Source of the DNA: Halovenus sp. | Lineage (GTDB): Archaea > Halobacteriota > Halobacteria > Halobacteriales > Haloarculaceae | Assembly (NCBI GenBank): GCA_003551945.1 | Contig: PUNZ01000187.1 | Coordinates: 1-5,372, forward strand | Direction of reading: 5' to 3' | DNA: 5,372 nucleotides | Shown: in pieces, positions 4,930-5,372 of the stretch | Position numbering within the stretch: the first letter of the stretch is position 1 | How the letters are laid out: every line of letters begins with the position of its first letter | Program-made: the position numbers and the translations under genes | The notes under the pieces: generated by a model | What the model was told of the DNA's origin: nothing | Databases searched by the model: none | Seen by the model: only the letters and a program-made list of their open reading frames with translations

Positions 4930-4953
4930 CCCCCGAGGCACGTACCGACCTGT

Positions 4954-5372
4954 ATGAGCAACGAGCCGGGGGAATACTATACCGAAGAACGCTGGCAAAA
5001 CTGGATAAACCGGCTCCGGGAAGAGGAGATCGACCCGGAGGAAGAAGATTCCGCGCGACTACTGTTGAATCTGCAGGATGATACAGCAATCGCCGTCGCA
5101 AAGATTCTCACTGATTATGACGATGGCCCCCTCGATGAGGAAGCGGCCATCGACGAATTAAGCGATATCAGTCAGATTGTCCTTTCGGAGGTTTCCTTCG
5201 AAGACGAGGAAAAAGGGATGCTAATCGAAGGCGTCCAGACCTCACTGATGTGTGTGTTCTACGCCGCAGAGGAGTTTGTCGTCAACGGCGCTCCTGACGA
5301 TGCAGGCGTGACCGAGTATATCACCGCGGCAGCCGACGCAGAACAGGAAGATGAACTTGACGCTGCGCTCGG
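4954..5372 (+). CDS. DUF2150-family protein (3' end beyond window)
   Basis: The first 139 codons of a strongly acidic, soluble protein that I recognise from memory as the archaeal DUF2150 family; no function is known. It begins MSNEPGEYYTEERWQNWINR, with a helical charged N-terminus (LREEEIDPEEEDSARLLLNL at 21-40). Helical segments follow that include AIAVAKILTDYDDG at 45-58 and GMLIEGVQTSLMCVFYAAEE at 88-107, with one cysteine (Cys100). Family members are about 190 residues, so roughly a quarter is outside the window. No membrane span or catalytic motif is seen. The start is fixed by the BRE/TATA pair 27 bases upstream. It follows PAP2 in the same direction but has its own promoter, so it is probably a separate unit. 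Confidence 0.8.
   Translation, partial: MSNEPGEYYTEERWQNWINRLREEEIDPEEEDSARLLLNLQDDTAIAVAKILTDYDDGPLDEEAAIDELSDISQIVLSEVSFEDEEKGMLIEGVQTSLMCVFYAAEEFVVNGAPDDAGVTEYITAAADAEQEDELDAAL

Noticed and set aside
1..5372. CRISPR array, insertion sequence, tRNA or defence system
   Set aside because: No regularly spaced direct repeats, transposase motifs, target duplications or tRNA cloverleaf were seen on either strand.

Overview
The window is a stretch of haloarchaeal (class Halobacteria) chromosome. This follows from the strongly acidic proteins, the archaeal ribosomal and initiation-factor genes (L44e, S27e, aIF2-alpha, Nop10), the short haloarchaeal families called DUF5785 and DUF2150, and TATA elements placed about 27 bases before start codons, as in leaderless transcripts. 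The species cannot be named from sequence alone.

Left part (1-1122, minus strand): a nearly complete nitric oxide synthase oxygenase (nos), read by hand-translating the reverse strand. It has no stop in the window and runs off the left edge only a few residues short of the expected family end. It carries the heme-cysteine motif, the substrate-binding block and the pterin-side block of the family. Archaeal NOS is uncommon, and this is the most interesting gene here.

Middle (1277-3505, plus strand): the conserved archaeal information-processing cluster rpl44e - rps27e - eif2a (aIF2-alpha) - nop10 - PAC2-family protein. Gaps are 3 bases, a 4-base overlap, 29 bases and 5 bases, so the genes probably form one operon. 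Its promoter is a TTTTAAA element in the 154-base gap shared with the divergent nos gene. The set joins two ribosomal proteins, the tRNA-delivering initiation factor, an H/ACA RNP protein and a proteasome-assembly-type chaperone.

Right part: after a convergent 87-base gap with two inverted repeats comes a minus-strand DUF5785 gene (3593-3895). Divergent from it is a membrane PAP2-type phosphatase (4041-4772). The 145-base gap between those two is rich in inverted repeats built on CGCAAA. After a further 181-base gap with a composite hairpin, a DUF2150 gene starts at 4954 behind a good BRE/TATA pair and runs off the right edge.

No tRNA, rRNA, insertion sequence, CRISPR array or obvious defence or mobile system is present. 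Apart from nos, the layout is ordinary core haloarchaeal chromosome. The points worth checking are the archaeal NOS, its valine at the NO-release gate position, the shared regulatory gaps, the three-cysteine Nop10 and the PAC2 C-terminal tail.
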